From positions 1-64,000 of the forward strand of contig CACMVA010000005.1 of NCBI GenBank assembly GCA_902617045.1: a DNA stretch of 64,000 bases, read 5' to 3'. The notes under the pieces are model-generated. The model saw nothing but the letters and a program-made list of their open reading frames with translations. It did not search any database and was not told the DNA's origin. The first letter of the stretch is position 1. Every line of letters begins with the position of its first letter. Both the position numbers and the translations under genes were made by a program. Below are positions 39,225 to 47,608 of this stretch, in pieces. This DNA comes from an uncultured SAR86 cluster bacterium. Its GTDB lineage: Bacteria; Pseudomonadota; Gammaproteobacteria; Magnimaribacterales; D2472.

Positions 39225-39443
39225 ATGAATAATTTAATTTACTTAAATAAAGATCCAATTTTGATGGAACTAAACTCATCGGTAGACAAGAATTCTGCAA
39301 AAAAAATGCTTGCTTTTAAATTTTTTAATGGCGATGAAGTACTTTTGGAGAAATATCTTTCTGATAATACATATGAAACAGTTAACAACTCATATAATAA
39401 CGATTTCATAGAACCAAAGTCTCAACTAGAGTTTTCATTTTAG
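39225..39443 (+). CDS. SOS-controlled 72-aa protein of unknown function
   Basis: 72 aa, not recognised as any known SOS product. A helical middle (SSVDKNSAKKMLAFKFFNGDEVLLEKYLSD) is followed by an Asn/Tyr-rich flexible part and the extreme C-terminus SQLEFSF. That tail resembles beta-clamp-binding motifs (QLxLxL; Pol IV of E. coli ends QLVLGL). It is transcribed from a LexA-overlapped promoter, apparently without a 5' UTR. A damage-checkpoint, polymerase-accessory or clamp-inhibitor role is inference. Confidence 0.75.
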   Translation: MNNLIYLNKDPILMELNSSVDKNSAKKMLAFKFFNGDEVLLEKYLSDNTYETVNNSYNNDFIEPKSQLEFSF

Positions 39444-39456
39444 TATTAAATAAGTC

Positions 39457-39484
39457 TTTATTTACCAACTATTGCGTATATAAT
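39457..39484 (+). promoter_or_regulatory. Putative promoter of the EamA leader
   Basis: -10 TATAAT at 39479-39484 with a weak -35 TTTATT 16 bp upstream (39457-39462). Transcription from about 39491 would produce a ~200-nt leader that ends in the terminator at 39667-39693. Confidence 0.5.
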
Positions 39485-39530
39485 TTATATGAGTGTCTTA
39501 TTTAGTGATTTTTTAAGGGGATTGCTAAAT

Positions 39531-39581
39531 ATGTTTATTACTACCCTGAACATGGAGGTGGTCCTATTAGTATTTATTTAA
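39531..39581 (+). CDS. Putative 16-aa leader peptide, branched-chain-rich
   Basis: A 16-codon ORF too short for the track, MFITTLNMEVVLLVFI, with AAGGGG 10 nt upstream of its ATG. Seven consecutive codons (Val-Val-Leu-Leu-Val-Phe-Ile) precede the stop, six of them branched-chain. It lies between a TATAAT promoter and a terminator that abuts the EamA gene. This arrangement matches ilv/leu-type attenuation leaders; function is inferred. Confidence 0.45.
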   Translation: MFITTLNMEVVLLVFI

Positions 39582-39666
39582 CAACAGGAAACGGAGGATT
39601 TACCTTTTGACAGGGGTAATTTTTTAGTTTCCGGCTAACAATTGTAATTAACGAGAGTTAGTTTTT

Positions 39667-39693
39667 AACCCCCATTTCGATGGGGGTTTTTAT
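39667..39693 (+). terminator. UUCG-capped terminator/attenuator before EamA gene
   Basis: A perfect 9-bp stem AACCCCCAT/ATGGGGGTT with a TTCG tetraloop followed by TTTTTATTT. It ends 7 bp before the EamA ATG. The G-run in its right arm is also the only Shine-Dalgarno-like sequence for that gene, so the hairpin could both end transcription and hide the ribosome site. Confidence 0.85.
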
Positions 39694-39699
39694 TTGATT

Positions 39700-40581
39700 A
39701 TGGAATTAAGGTACTGGGTAGTTTTAACTTTTCTTGGAGCAATATGGGGTAGTGCTTTTATTTTTATAAAAGTTGCTGCACCTGAATTTGGTGCTATAGG
39801 CTTGGTTCAAGCTAGATTAACAATTGCTTCATTGGTTTTTATGCCTATTTTGTTGAGAAAAAAATATCTTATTTTGCTCAAACCTGCTTGGAAACATTCA
39901 CTAGTCTTAGCTGTCACAAACAATGCTATCCCTTTTTCATTATTTTCTTATGGTAGTTTTGGAGCGGACTCTAATATTCTTGCAATATTGAATGCTACAA
40001 CAGCATTTAATACTATGATAATAGCTTTATTATGGCTAGGAGAAAAAGTAACACCTAAGCAAATATTCGGTTTGGTTCTTGGATTTATTGGTGTAATAAT
40101 TCTTGTTAATCCTGAGTCATCTTCAACTTCAATAATATCTGCATTGTTTTGTTTAATTGGCGCAGCTTGTTATTCATTCTCTACTGTCTTTATTCAAAAG
40201 TATTCACAAAAAACAGACAAAATGGTTCTCATTGGTTGGTCCATTATCTTTAGCTGTTTTATTATGATTCCTTTAACATTAATAAATCTTCCTCCTCAAA
40301 TTCCATCTACTAATGCCTTGTTGTCAGCAACTTGGCTTGGTTCAATATCAACCGGATTAGCTTTTTTTGGTTATGTATATTTAATAGAAAAAATTGGAGC
40401 AGTAAAAACTTCAACTGTTGCTTATTTTCTTCCTGTTTTTGGTATTATTTGGGGAGCAGTATTTCTAAATGAAGTAATAACTGTTGGAATTATATTAGGA
40501 TGCGCAACAATATTAATTGGAGTATTTTTTGCAACATCTAATAAAAGAAATAATATAAGTGGTGAGATACATGCAAACTAA
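39700..40581 (+). CDS. EamA/DMT-family transporter
   Basis: 293 aa from the ATG at 39700; a TTG at 39694 lies 7 nt after a GGGGG run and is a serious alternative. Ten hydrophobic segments arranged as two EamA repeats (GAIWGSAFIFIKVAAPEFG opens the first). Members of this superfamily export amino acids and other metabolites. Preceded by the attenuator-like leader, which suggests regulation by amino-acid supply. Followed by an overlapping rhodanese gene. Confidence 0.88.
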   Translation: MELRYWVVLTFLGAIWGSAFIFIKVAAPEFGAIGLVQARLTIASLVFMPILLRKKYLILLKPAWKHSLVLAVTNNAIPFSLFSYGSFGADSNILAILNATTAFNTMIIALLWLGEKVTPKQIFGLVLGFIGVIILVNPESSSTSIISALFCLIGAACYSFSTVFIQKYSQKTDKMVLIGWSIIFSCFIMIPLTLINLPPQIPSTNALLSATWLGSISTGLAFFGYVYLIEKIGAVKTSTVAYFLPVFGIIWGAVFLNEVITVGIILGCATILIGVFFATSNKRNNISGEIHAN

Positions 40582-40957
40582 AACTCTTGAATCACTATTA
40601 ATTGAGGCAAATGAGCTTGTAAAACGTTTATCTTATAACGAATCACTTGAATTAATTAACAATACACAGACTGTAATTATTGATGTTCGAGAAGAGTCTG
40701 AAGTTTTTAATCTTGGTCTGATTAAAAATGCTGTTCATATACCAAGAGGGTTAATAGAATTTAAACTTTCACCAAATTCTCAAAACAATCCTGTTTTAAT
40801 TAATGATAATACAAATATTTTAGTTTACTGTGCAGGTGGCTATAGATCAGCTTTAGCAGCAAAAACTCTTTTAGACCTGGGATTTAAAAATGTATACAAT
40901 TTAGGTGGATTTAATGAATGGGTTGAATCAGGTGGAGAGATTCAGGCAAATATCTAA
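40571..40957 (+). CDS. Single-domain rhodanese-like sulfurtransferase
   Basis: 128 aa from the ATG at 40571 (the track uses a GTG at 40559). Rhodanese landmarks: VIIDVREESEVFNLGLIKNAVHIPRG, the active-site loop VYCAGGYRS with the catalytic Cys, and FKNVYNLGGFNEWV at the end. Moves sulfane sulfur to an acceptor; cytoplasmic, no signal peptide. The start overlaps the EamA gene by 11 nt, so both share a transcript. Confidence 0.88.
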   Translation: MQTKTLESLLIEANELVKRLSYNESLELINNTQTVIIDVREESEVFNLGLIKNAVHIPRGLIEFKLSPNSQNNPVLINDNTNILVYCAGGYRSALAAKTLLDLGFKNVYNLGGFNEWVESGGEIQANI

Positions 40958-41002
40958 ATAATTGCTGTATAATTTACGAAAAAAAATAATTGGGGGCAAT
41001 TA

Positions 41003-43438
41003 ATGAGATTTTTTAAATATACATTTTTATTCAGTTTATTCATTTTTTCTAATTATAGTATCACCCAAGATACTATTGATATTGAAGAAATAATTGTCAC
41101 AGCAACTAAAACAGAAAAAACTCTTCAAGAAGTTCCGGTTGCTGTTTCAGTAGTTACTGCTGATACAATTGAGAAAGCAAACATTATTGATATTCTTGAC
41201 TTAAAAGCAGTTGTTCCTTCACTTGATACAAGACAAAGAACAACATCTACACAATCTACATTTTTTATTAGGGGTTTTGGAAATGGTGATTACAATCAGG
41301 GTATTGAACCCTCTGTAGCAGTTTTTATCGATGGGATTTATAGATCTAAAATGCAGTCTCAGATTTCAGACTTACCAATAATTGAAAGAATAGAAGTACT
41401 GAGAGGCCCTCAAAGTACATTGTTTGGTAAGAATGCTACGGCAGGTGTTATTAATGTTGTAACAAAAAAGCCGTCTTTTGAAAAATCAGGTTTTATCTCT
41501 ACAACTTTTGGAAATTATAACTCAAAAAGGGTAAAACTATATTCAACTGGTCCTTTAAGTGAGACATCAGCTTATAGCTTTTCTGTTGGTTTAAATCAAT
41601 CTGATGGTTATGCAGATAACATTACAACAGGGAATGATGTTAATAACAGAGATAGATATAACATTAGAGGTGAGCTTTTAATTGAACCTAGTAGTGAGCT
41701 ATCAATTAGGATTACTGCAGACTATGATGAGTATGATGAAACATGTTGTACAGTTGGGAGTACAAGTTATGGTGTTGCAAATCAGATTGCAGCTGCTTTG
41801 GGAGGTCAAGTAATTCCAAATGATCCATATACTCAAAAAGTTTTTTATGACTTTGATCCTGATACCTCTGGTGACAACTCAGGACTCTCAGCGCATGTAA
41901 AATATGATTTAGACAATAAAGTATTTGAGAGCATTTCATCTATAAGAAGCTCATATATGGAAAACGTACAAGATGTTGATTTTGATGGTGCTCCAATTGT
42001 TAATCCTAGTCCAATAACACAGGATCTTGATCAAGTTACTCAAGAATTCAGACTTTATAGTGATAATGATTCAAATTTTAATTGGTTGATAGGAGCATAT
42101 TATTTTCAAGAGGATATGGATTATGAAGAATCTATTTATTATGGCCCCGCATTTAGACCATATATGGCAGCTTTTCTACCAGCCGGAGCTTTTGAAGGTT
42201 TAGAAGCGGCTTTTGGTCTTCCAATAGGAACCATTTTTCCAGCTGGTGTTGGAAACACTGAAACTGCAACACAGGACAACTCAAGTACTTCTATATTTAT
42301 GCAAGCTGACTTAGATTTATCTGAAAAGTTAAATATTCTTGCTGGCGTAAGTTATATGGAAGATGAAAAAACAGTTTCTTATAATCAAATAAATACTGAC
42401 TTCTTCTCTCAATTAGATTTTGTTGGTATAACAGCTGCTGGACTAATGCAATTGGGAATTCCAGCATCTCAAGCTCTTCTTTTAGCATCAGATCCAGTTC
42501 AAAACCCATTATTAGCCTTTCAAGCTCTTCAGTTGCTACCTCAGTTTGTAAATTTTCCAAATTCAGTAAATGATGGGAAAAGTAAGGATAACAATACAGA
42601 TTATAATTTGAAATTTACTTATGCTTTTAATGATTTTGCCTCTATATATGGTGGAGTCTCAACTGGGTTTAAAGCTTCAGCCTGGAATATTTCTAGGGAT
42701 TCAAGACCAACTGCTAATGAAATTGCAGGCTTATCAGCTGCTGGAACACCTGTTGGTCCAAATACAACCGTTGGGACTAGATATGCTAATCCTGAAAAAG
42801 CGGAGGTATTAGAACTCGGTGCTAAAATTGCTTTACCCACCGGTTATCTAAACATTGCAATCTTTGATCAAGAAATTGAAGATTTTCAAACTAATACATT
42901 TGTTGGAACTGGTTTTGTTCTTGCCAATGCTGGATCTCAATCTGCTGATGGATATGAATTTGATTTAGTTATTTCACCAACTGATAATATTGATCTTGCT
43001 CTTAGTGGATTATTTATTGATCCTATATATGACTCATATGTCGGTGCAGCGCCTGGTGATCTTTCTGGAACTGTTCCATCTAATACTCCAGAAGATACAA
43101 TTTCATCCACAATTACTTGGAGCTATAATGTTAATGGTTGGGACTCATTCTTAAGAATTTCACATCTCTATTCTAGCGAAGCACAGTTACTTGAAAATCC
43201 CGTTCACCAGGCATTAATTGAAGCACAAGGTAATGGTTATAGAAAGCAAGATACTCTAAATTTAACTGCTGGTTTTGAGAAGGAAAATTTATCAATAACT
43301 TTATGGGGTAAAAATATAAATGATGATGAGTATTTAACATCTGCATTTATTGGTGTTGCTGATTTATCTGAGACTACATTTTTTGGATACCCAAATAGTT
43401 TTAAGAGTTATGGTTTGACTCTAAATTACTCTTTTTAA
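41003..43438 (+). CDS. TonB-dependent outer-membrane receptor
   Basis: 811 aa. Signal peptide (FIFSNYSITQ), TonB box-like DIEEIIVTATKTEKTLQEVPVAVSVVT, plug domain with IERIEVLRGPQSTLFGKNATAGVINVVT, and a barrel ending KSYGLTLNYSF. The wording (TLQEVPVAVSV, RGPQSTLFGKNATAG) is typical of the large proteobacterial receptor group linked to small aromatic, terpenoid or siderophore-type ligands; the ligand cannot be assigned. A GGGGG run 6 nt before the ATG and TATAAT at 40968-40973 mark its start. Ends at a bidirectional terminator. Confidence 0.93.
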   Translation: MRFFKYTFLFSLFIFSNYSITQDTIDIEEIIVTATKTEKTLQEVPVAVSVVTADTIEKANIIDILDLKAVVPSLDTRQRTTSTQSTFFIRGFGNGDYNQGIEPSVAVFIDGIYRSKMQSQISDLPIIERIEVLRGPQSTLFGKNATAGVINVVTKKPSFEKSGFISTTFGNYNSKRVKLYSTGPLSETSAYSFSVGLNQSDGYADNITTGNDVNNRDRYNIRGELLIEPSSELSIRITADYDEYDETCCTVGSTSYGVANQIAAALGGQVIPNDPYTQKVFYDFDPDTSGDNSGLSAHVKYDLDNKVFESISSIRSSYMENVQDVDFDGAPIVNPSPITQDLDQVTQEFRLYSDNDSNFNWLIGAYYFQEDMDYEESIYYGPAFRPYMAAFLPAGAFEGLEAAFGLPIGTIFPAGVGNTETATQDNSSTSIFMQADLDLSEKLNILAGVSYMEDEKTVSYNQINTDFFSQLDFVGITAAGLMQLGIPASQALLLASDPVQNPLLAFQALQLLPQFVNFPNSVNDGKSKDNNTDYNLKFTYAFNDFASIYGGVSTGFKASAWNISRDSRPTANEIAGLSAAGTPVGPNTTVGTRYANPEKAEVLELGAKIALPTGYLNIAIFDQEIEDFQTNTFVGTGFVLANAGSQSADGYEFDLVISPTDNIDLALSGLFIDPIYDSYVGAAPGDLSGTVPSNTPEDTISSTITWSYNVNGWDSFLRISHLYSSEAQLLENPVHQALIEAQGNGYRKQDTLNLTAGFEKENLSITLWGKNINDDEYLTSAFIGVADLSETTFFGYPNSFKSYGLTLNYSF

Positions 43439-43460
43439 TATTTGAAACAATGCTAACAAT

Positions 43461-43484
43461 AAAAGGGTTCATTTGAACCCTTTT
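43461..43484. terminator. Bidirectional rho-independent terminator
   Basis: AAAAGGGTTC and GAACCCTTTT form a perfect 10-bp stem around an ATTT loop, with A- and T-tracts on both sides. It ends the TonB-receptor transcript on the plus strand and tRNA-Arg on the minus strand. Confidence 0.9.
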
Positions 43485-43488
43485 ATAC

Positions 43489-43565
43489 TGGCGCGCCCGG
43501 GAAGATTCGAACTCCCGACCCCTTGGTTCGAAGCCAAGTACTCTGTCCAACTGAGCTACAGGCGC
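43489..43565 (-). tRNA. tRNA-Arg (TCG)
   Basis: Minus-strand cloverleaf: acceptor GCGCCTG/CGGGCGC, discriminator G, encoded CCA, D-arm TAGCTCAGTTGG, anticodon stem CTTGG/CCAAG around loop CTTCGAA giving anticodon TCG (reads CGA), T-loop TTCGAAT. The body is nearly identical to tRNA-Arg(ACG) at 51 kb. Confidence 0.93.
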
Positions 43566-43624
43566 TAAGCTTGACATAGATTAATTCAATCTAACGAAAG
43601 TATCAAAATTTATCTAGATAAATA

Positions 43625-43653
43625 TTGTAAGAAAATGACCCAAATCTTATAAT
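43625..43653 (+). promoter_or_regulatory. Sigma70 promoter of DUF3604 gene
   Basis: -35 TTGTAA (43625-43630), 17-bp spacer, -10 TATAAT (43648-43653). The predicted start near 43660 lies after the track's ATG at 43656, which supports the later start at 43683. Confidence 0.7.
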
Positions 43654-43682
43654 TTATGCATCATTTTTCTTTGGGGGAATTA

Positions 43683-45830
43683 ATGAAACATATTAGAAAT
43701 GCACTTCTAACTATAATAGGTCTATATATATTAATTTTAGGTTTAGTCTATGTTGATGTATATGATAGTAGGCCAATAATCAGTTTATTTAAAAATATAC
43801 AATCTGATTCTGCTCTTGAGATTGTTGATTTTTCTATAGAGAAAAAAGTTAGCTCTAAAACTAAACCAAATCCTAATAAGGATAGGAATCCTTATTATGG
43901 AGATTTACATGTACACACAAAATATTCTTTTGATGCCTATGTATTTGGTGTAACAGCATCACCAGATGATGCATATAGATATGCTAAAGGAGAGGGCGTT
44001 AAACATCCTCTTGGTTATGAAATGAAGCTTAGAGAGCCATTAGATTTCTATGCAGTGACAGATCACGGTTTTTATATGGGCATGATTCAGGCATATGCTG
44101 ATACTACAACAGATATCTCTCAAAATGTTTTTGCTGAGCCTTTTCATAATTTAAATAGATTAGATAATTTAACCGTTGAATCAGCGGGAGAAAGATCAAA
44201 TATTTTTAGTTCTGTTCTTGGTGCAACAATTATTCAACCATATCCAGATTGGCATCCAAAATTATTAAAAGCATATTTAACTAGAAATACTCAAGATGCT
44301 CTTCAATCATTTGATTATGATATACATAAATCTGCCTGGGCTGATGTTGCAAGATCAGCAAATGAGCATAACGATCCAGGGCATTTTACAACTTTTATTG
44401 GATATGAGTTTACAACCTCAACAGATATTGAAGGTGGAAATTTACATAGAAATGTTATCTTTAATTCGTCGAAAGCATCTATTAGGCCATGGACAAGAAT
44501 AGATTCTATTAATCCAGAAGATCTATGGACATGGCAGGATAAATTAAGAGATAAAGGTGTTGATACTATTGCAATACCTCATAATTCAAATGGTTCTAAT
44601 GGCCAAATGTTTGAAATGGAGTCATTTAAAGGTAATGCGCTTGATTTAGAGTATGCAAATAAGAGAATGAGAAATGAGCCAATAGTTGAGATCACGCAAG
44701 TAAAAGGGACTTCAGATACACATCCATTGTTATCACCAGATGATGAATGGGCTGATTTTGAAATTATGGATGTGAGAGTAGGAAGTCGACCTCCAACTTA
44801 TAGTAAACCTTCAGGATCATATGTAAGAGAAGCATACCTAAATGGCCTTACTTTAGAATTTACAAAACAAGGCAATCCTTATAAATTTGGTTTAATAGGC
44901 TCTACTGATACTCATGTTGTTGCAGCCTCACTTGATGAATCTAATTTTTGGTCAAAGGTAGGGCTTCTTGATGGTGATCCTGAAAATAGAGGCTCGGTTC
45001 CATTAAAAGAGGAGAATGTTGAAAGATTAGATGAATATATGAGAGCTTTTAATCAACCTGTTAGTAGAGTAAGTTTAGAACAGGGAGAGTATGCAAATAC
45101 AGGTTTTACTCAATGGGGTGCTTCAGGATTAGCTGCTGTATGGGCTGAAGAAAATACAAGAGAATCAATTTTTAATGCATTTAGAAGAAAAGAAACTTTT
45201 GCAACAACTGGAACAAGAATAGCTGTAAGATTTTTTGGTGGATATAATCTTTCATCAATTGATTTAAATTCAGAATACCTTGTTAGTCAGGCCTATCAAA
45301 AAGGTGTAACTATGGGTTCTGATCTATTACACAATGAAAATAAAATTCCAGAATTTCTCGTATGGGCGCAAAGGGATAAAAATGGAGCTCCACTCCAAAG
45401 AATCCAAATTATAAAAGGTTGGATTGATAATAATAGTGGAAGACCAAAAGAAAAGGTTTATGATGTGGCGTGTTCTGATGGAATGCAGCCTGATCCAGCA
45501 ACTAATAGATGTCCAGACAATGGAGCTCGAGTAAATATTAACGATTGCTCAATTAGTACAAATGTTGGCTCATCTGAGTTAAAAACTGTTTGGAAAGATC
45601 CAGAATTTGCTCCTGATGATAAAACTTTTTATTACGTACGTGTACTAGAAAATCCAACATGCAGATGGAGTACATGGGATGCAATTAAAGCAGGGTATAA
45701 ACCTAGAGAAGGTTTACATGAAACAATACAAGAAAGGGCTTGGTCTTCACCAATATGGTATATTCCAGAACAGTCTGATGTTGAAGTGGTTCCACTTGGA
45801 GGAACAATTCAATTAAGGAATATTGACTAG
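43683..45830 (+). CDS. DUF3604 (PHP-like metal-dependent) protein
   Basis: 715 aa from the ATG at 43683, chosen because GGGGG lies 5 nt upstream and the promoter's +1 is past the track start. One N-terminal membrane anchor (LLTIIGLYILILGLVYVDV) or uncleaved signal, then YYGDLHVHTKYSFDA and FYAVTDHGFYMG, PHP-phosphoesterase-like metal motifs that define DUF3604; IPHNSNGSNGQMF and GSTDTHV hold more His/Asp ligands. An extracytoplasmic metallo-hydrolase is likely, substrate unknown. Followed by parvulin-like and HupE genes. Confidence 0.9.
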   Translation: MKHIRNALLTIIGLYILILGLVYVDVYDSRPIISLFKNIQSDSALEIVDFSIEKKVSSKTKPNPNKDRNPYYGDLHVHTKYSFDAYVFGVTASPDDAYRYAKGEGVKHPLGYEMKLREPLDFYAVTDHGFYMGMIQAYADTTTDISQNVFAEPFHNLNRLDNLTVESAGERSNIFSSVLGATIIQPYPDWHPKLLKAYLTRNTQDALQSFDYDIHKSAWADVARSANEHNDPGHFTTFIGYEFTTSTDIEGGNLHRNVIFNSSKASIRPWTRIDSINPEDLWTWQDKLRDKGVDTIAIPHNSNGSNGQMFEMESFKGNALDLEYANKRMRNEPIVEITQVKGTSDTHPLLSPDDEWADFEIMDVRVGSRPPTYSKPSGSYVREAYLNGLTLEFTKQGNPYKFGLIGSTDTHVVAASLDESNFWSKVGLLDGDPENRGSVPLKEENVERLDEYMRAFNQPVSRVSLEQGEYANTGFTQWGASGLAAVWAEENTRESIFNAFRRKETFATTGTRIAVRFFGGYNLSSIDLNSEYLVSQAYQKGVTMGSDLLHNENKIPEFLVWAQRDKNGAPLQRIQIIKGWIDNNSGRPKEKVYDVACSDGMQPDPATNRCPDNGARVNINDCSISTNVGSSELKTVWKDPEFAPDDKTFYYVRVLENPTCRWSTWDAIKAGYKPREGLHETIQERAWSSPIWYIPEQSDVEVVPLGGTIQLRNID

Positions 45831-45850
45831 ATTTATTCTATTAAATCAAA

Positions 45851-46645
45851 TTGAAGTATAAATTATCTATATTTTTTATTATTGGATTAACTTTATATCT
45901 TATTGATATAGGGTTAAATTCTTACGATGAAAAAGAAATATATATAAGTGATCAAGAGATTATAAGTCTAGTAACTGCATGGAAATCTCAAGTTGGCAGA
46001 AATCCAAATGACGATGAAATAGCTCGTATTATAAATAATCTTGTAGAAGAAGAAATCTTGTATAGAGAAGCTCTAAAGTTAGGTTTAGACAGAGAAGATC
46101 GAATCATTAAAAGGAGGCTAGCTCAAAAAATATCTTTTTTAAAGCAAGAATCAGTACCAGATTCACCTTCAAATGATGATTTAATTAAATACTTCAATGA
46201 TAATAATGACAAATATTTTATTGATTCTAAATATACTTTTAGTCACTATTTTTTTTCATCTGAAAATAATTCTATAGAAAGATCATCACAAGCTTTTAAA
46301 GATTTATCTAATAGGATTCCTATTAATTCTGATCCTTTTTTCTTAGGCAAGAATTTTGCTGACGTTAGTATAAAAAAAATTAAAAGTGAATTTGGTAAAG
46401 ATTTTAGTTCACACTTTATAAATGTTGAACTTAATAAATGGATTGGTCCAATAGAGTCACCATTTGGTCACCATATCATATATGTAACAAATTATACTGA
46501 AGGTTATCTTCCAAATATTACAGATGTTTTAAAACAAGTTGAGGTTGATTTTTTGCAGAATAAAAGGGACGAGGCAATTGAGAACTATTTAAATCAAATA
46601 AGATCTGAATATAAAATTTATATAAATCCAGATTTACAAATTTAA
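45851..46645 (+). CDS. Membrane-anchored parvulin-like peptidyl-prolyl isomerase
   Basis: 264 aa from a TTG start (no nearby ATG fits). One N-terminal membrane helix (LSIFFIIGLTLYLIDIGL), a SurA-N-like helical part (NNLVEEEILYREALKLGLDREDRIIKRRL) and a C-terminal parvulin-type domain with WIGPIESPFGHHIIYVTNY. The isomerase core is shorter than usual, so it may be mainly a chaperone. Its last base is the first base of the HupE gene, so the two are coupled. Confidence 0.8.
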   Translation: MKYKLSIFFIIGLTLYLIDIGLNSYDEKEIYISDQEIISLVTAWKSQVGRNPNDDEIARIINNLVEEEILYREALKLGLDREDRIIKRRLAQKISFLKQESVPDSPSNDDLIKYFNDNNDKYFIDSKYTFSHYFFSSENNSIERSSQAFKDLSNRIPINSDPFFLGKNFADVSIKKIKSEFGKDFSSHFINVELNKWIGPIESPFGHHIIYVTNYTEGYLPNITDVLKQVEVDFLQNKRDEAIENYLNQIRSEYKIYINPDLQI

Positions 46646-47592
46646 TGAAAAGTTTTCTTTTTGCTTTATTTTTTTTAGGATCATTAGATATAAATTCTCA
46701 TGAATTTAATCCAGCTCATCTAGTTATAAAGCAATTAAATGATGATCTTTCATATGAAGCTGTATGGATGTATCCATATAAAAATATTGGCAAAAGAGCT
46801 GAAGTAATTTTCCCTGATAAATGTTCAGCTGAATCAAATGATCTTTTTTACCAAGGAAAATATATAAATGAGATCATATTTTTGGACTGTTTGTCGACTC
46901 TAAAGGGATCGTCAATCGAAATTATTAATCTTAGTGTATTAACAGATGCTTTAATAACAATAAACTTTAATGATGATACATTTCAGGGACTTGTAAATGT
47001 TCAAAATAATGTTCTAAATATTCCCTTAGAGAGTAATTATTATCCTTCCTCCTATTTACAGCTAGGTTTTTCTCATTTGTTTGATGGTTTAGATCATATT
47101 TTATTTATTTTTGGATTACTTTTTTGTATATCTGGATTTATAAATATAATTAAGACTATTACAGCTTTTACAATAGCACACAGTATTACACTTGGATTAA
47201 CAGTTTTTGAACTAATATCGTTACCCCAAGGAACCATTGAGGCTTTGATTGCATTAACTATTGTATATTTAGCAACTGAGATAAATCGAAATAAAGGATC
47301 AGTAAAAACACCTTGGATAATGGCATTTGGTTTTGGTTTGCTTCATGGTCTAGGCTTTGCTGGAGCTTTAATGGATATTGGTATAGCAAACAACAATATG
47401 CTTTTGTCGTTATTCTTTTTTAATGTTGGTATAGAGATTGCTCAAATAGCTTTAATACCAATACCCTTAATAATTTTATTAATATCAAATAAGTTTAATA
47501 TCACTGAAATTACTAAAATCATTGTAAGTTTATGTATTGGTGGAATGGGTTTCTATTGGTTTATAGACCGTGTAATTGGTATTATTCTTTAA
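46645..47592 (+). CDS. HupE/UreJ-family membrane protein
   Basis: 315 aa. Signal peptide, a periplasmic domain of about 115 residues, then six membrane helices of the HupE/UreJ_2 type with the His/Asp motif HLFDGLDHILFIFG and AHSITLGL, and FGLLHGLGFAG later. HupE members are secondary Ni or Co permeases, but this long form often sits beside DUF3604 and parvulin genes rather than hydrogenase or urease, none of which is present here. Metal specificity is unknown. Confidence 0.88.
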   Translation: MKSFLFALFFLGSLDINSHEFNPAHLVIKQLNDDLSYEAVWMYPYKNIGKRAEVIFPDKCSAESNDLFYQGKYINEIIFLDCLSTLKGSSIEIINLSVLTDALITINFNDDTFQGLVNVQNNVLNIPLESNYYPSSYLQLGFSHLFDGLDHILFIFGLLFCISGFINIIKTITAFTIAHSITLGLTVFELISLPQGTIEALIALTIVYLATEINRNKGSVKTPWIMAFGFGLLHGLGFAGALMDIGIANNNMLLSLFFFNVGIEIAQIALIPIPLIILLISNKFNITEITKIIVSLCIGGMGFYWFIDRVIGIIL

Positions 47593-47608
47593 ATAATTTT
47601 ATATATAT

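Noticed and set aside
39491-39690. A known riboswitch (guanidine, glycine, SAM) or 6S/SRP/tmRNA in the EamA leader
   Set aside because: None of the conserved core sequences of these RNAs could be found; the small ORF plus terminator fits attenuation better.
42297-42560. 87-aa minus-strand ORF in the second TonB receptor
   Set aside because: Shadow ORF; Leu/Gln-rich composition reflects the reverse of the barrel codons.
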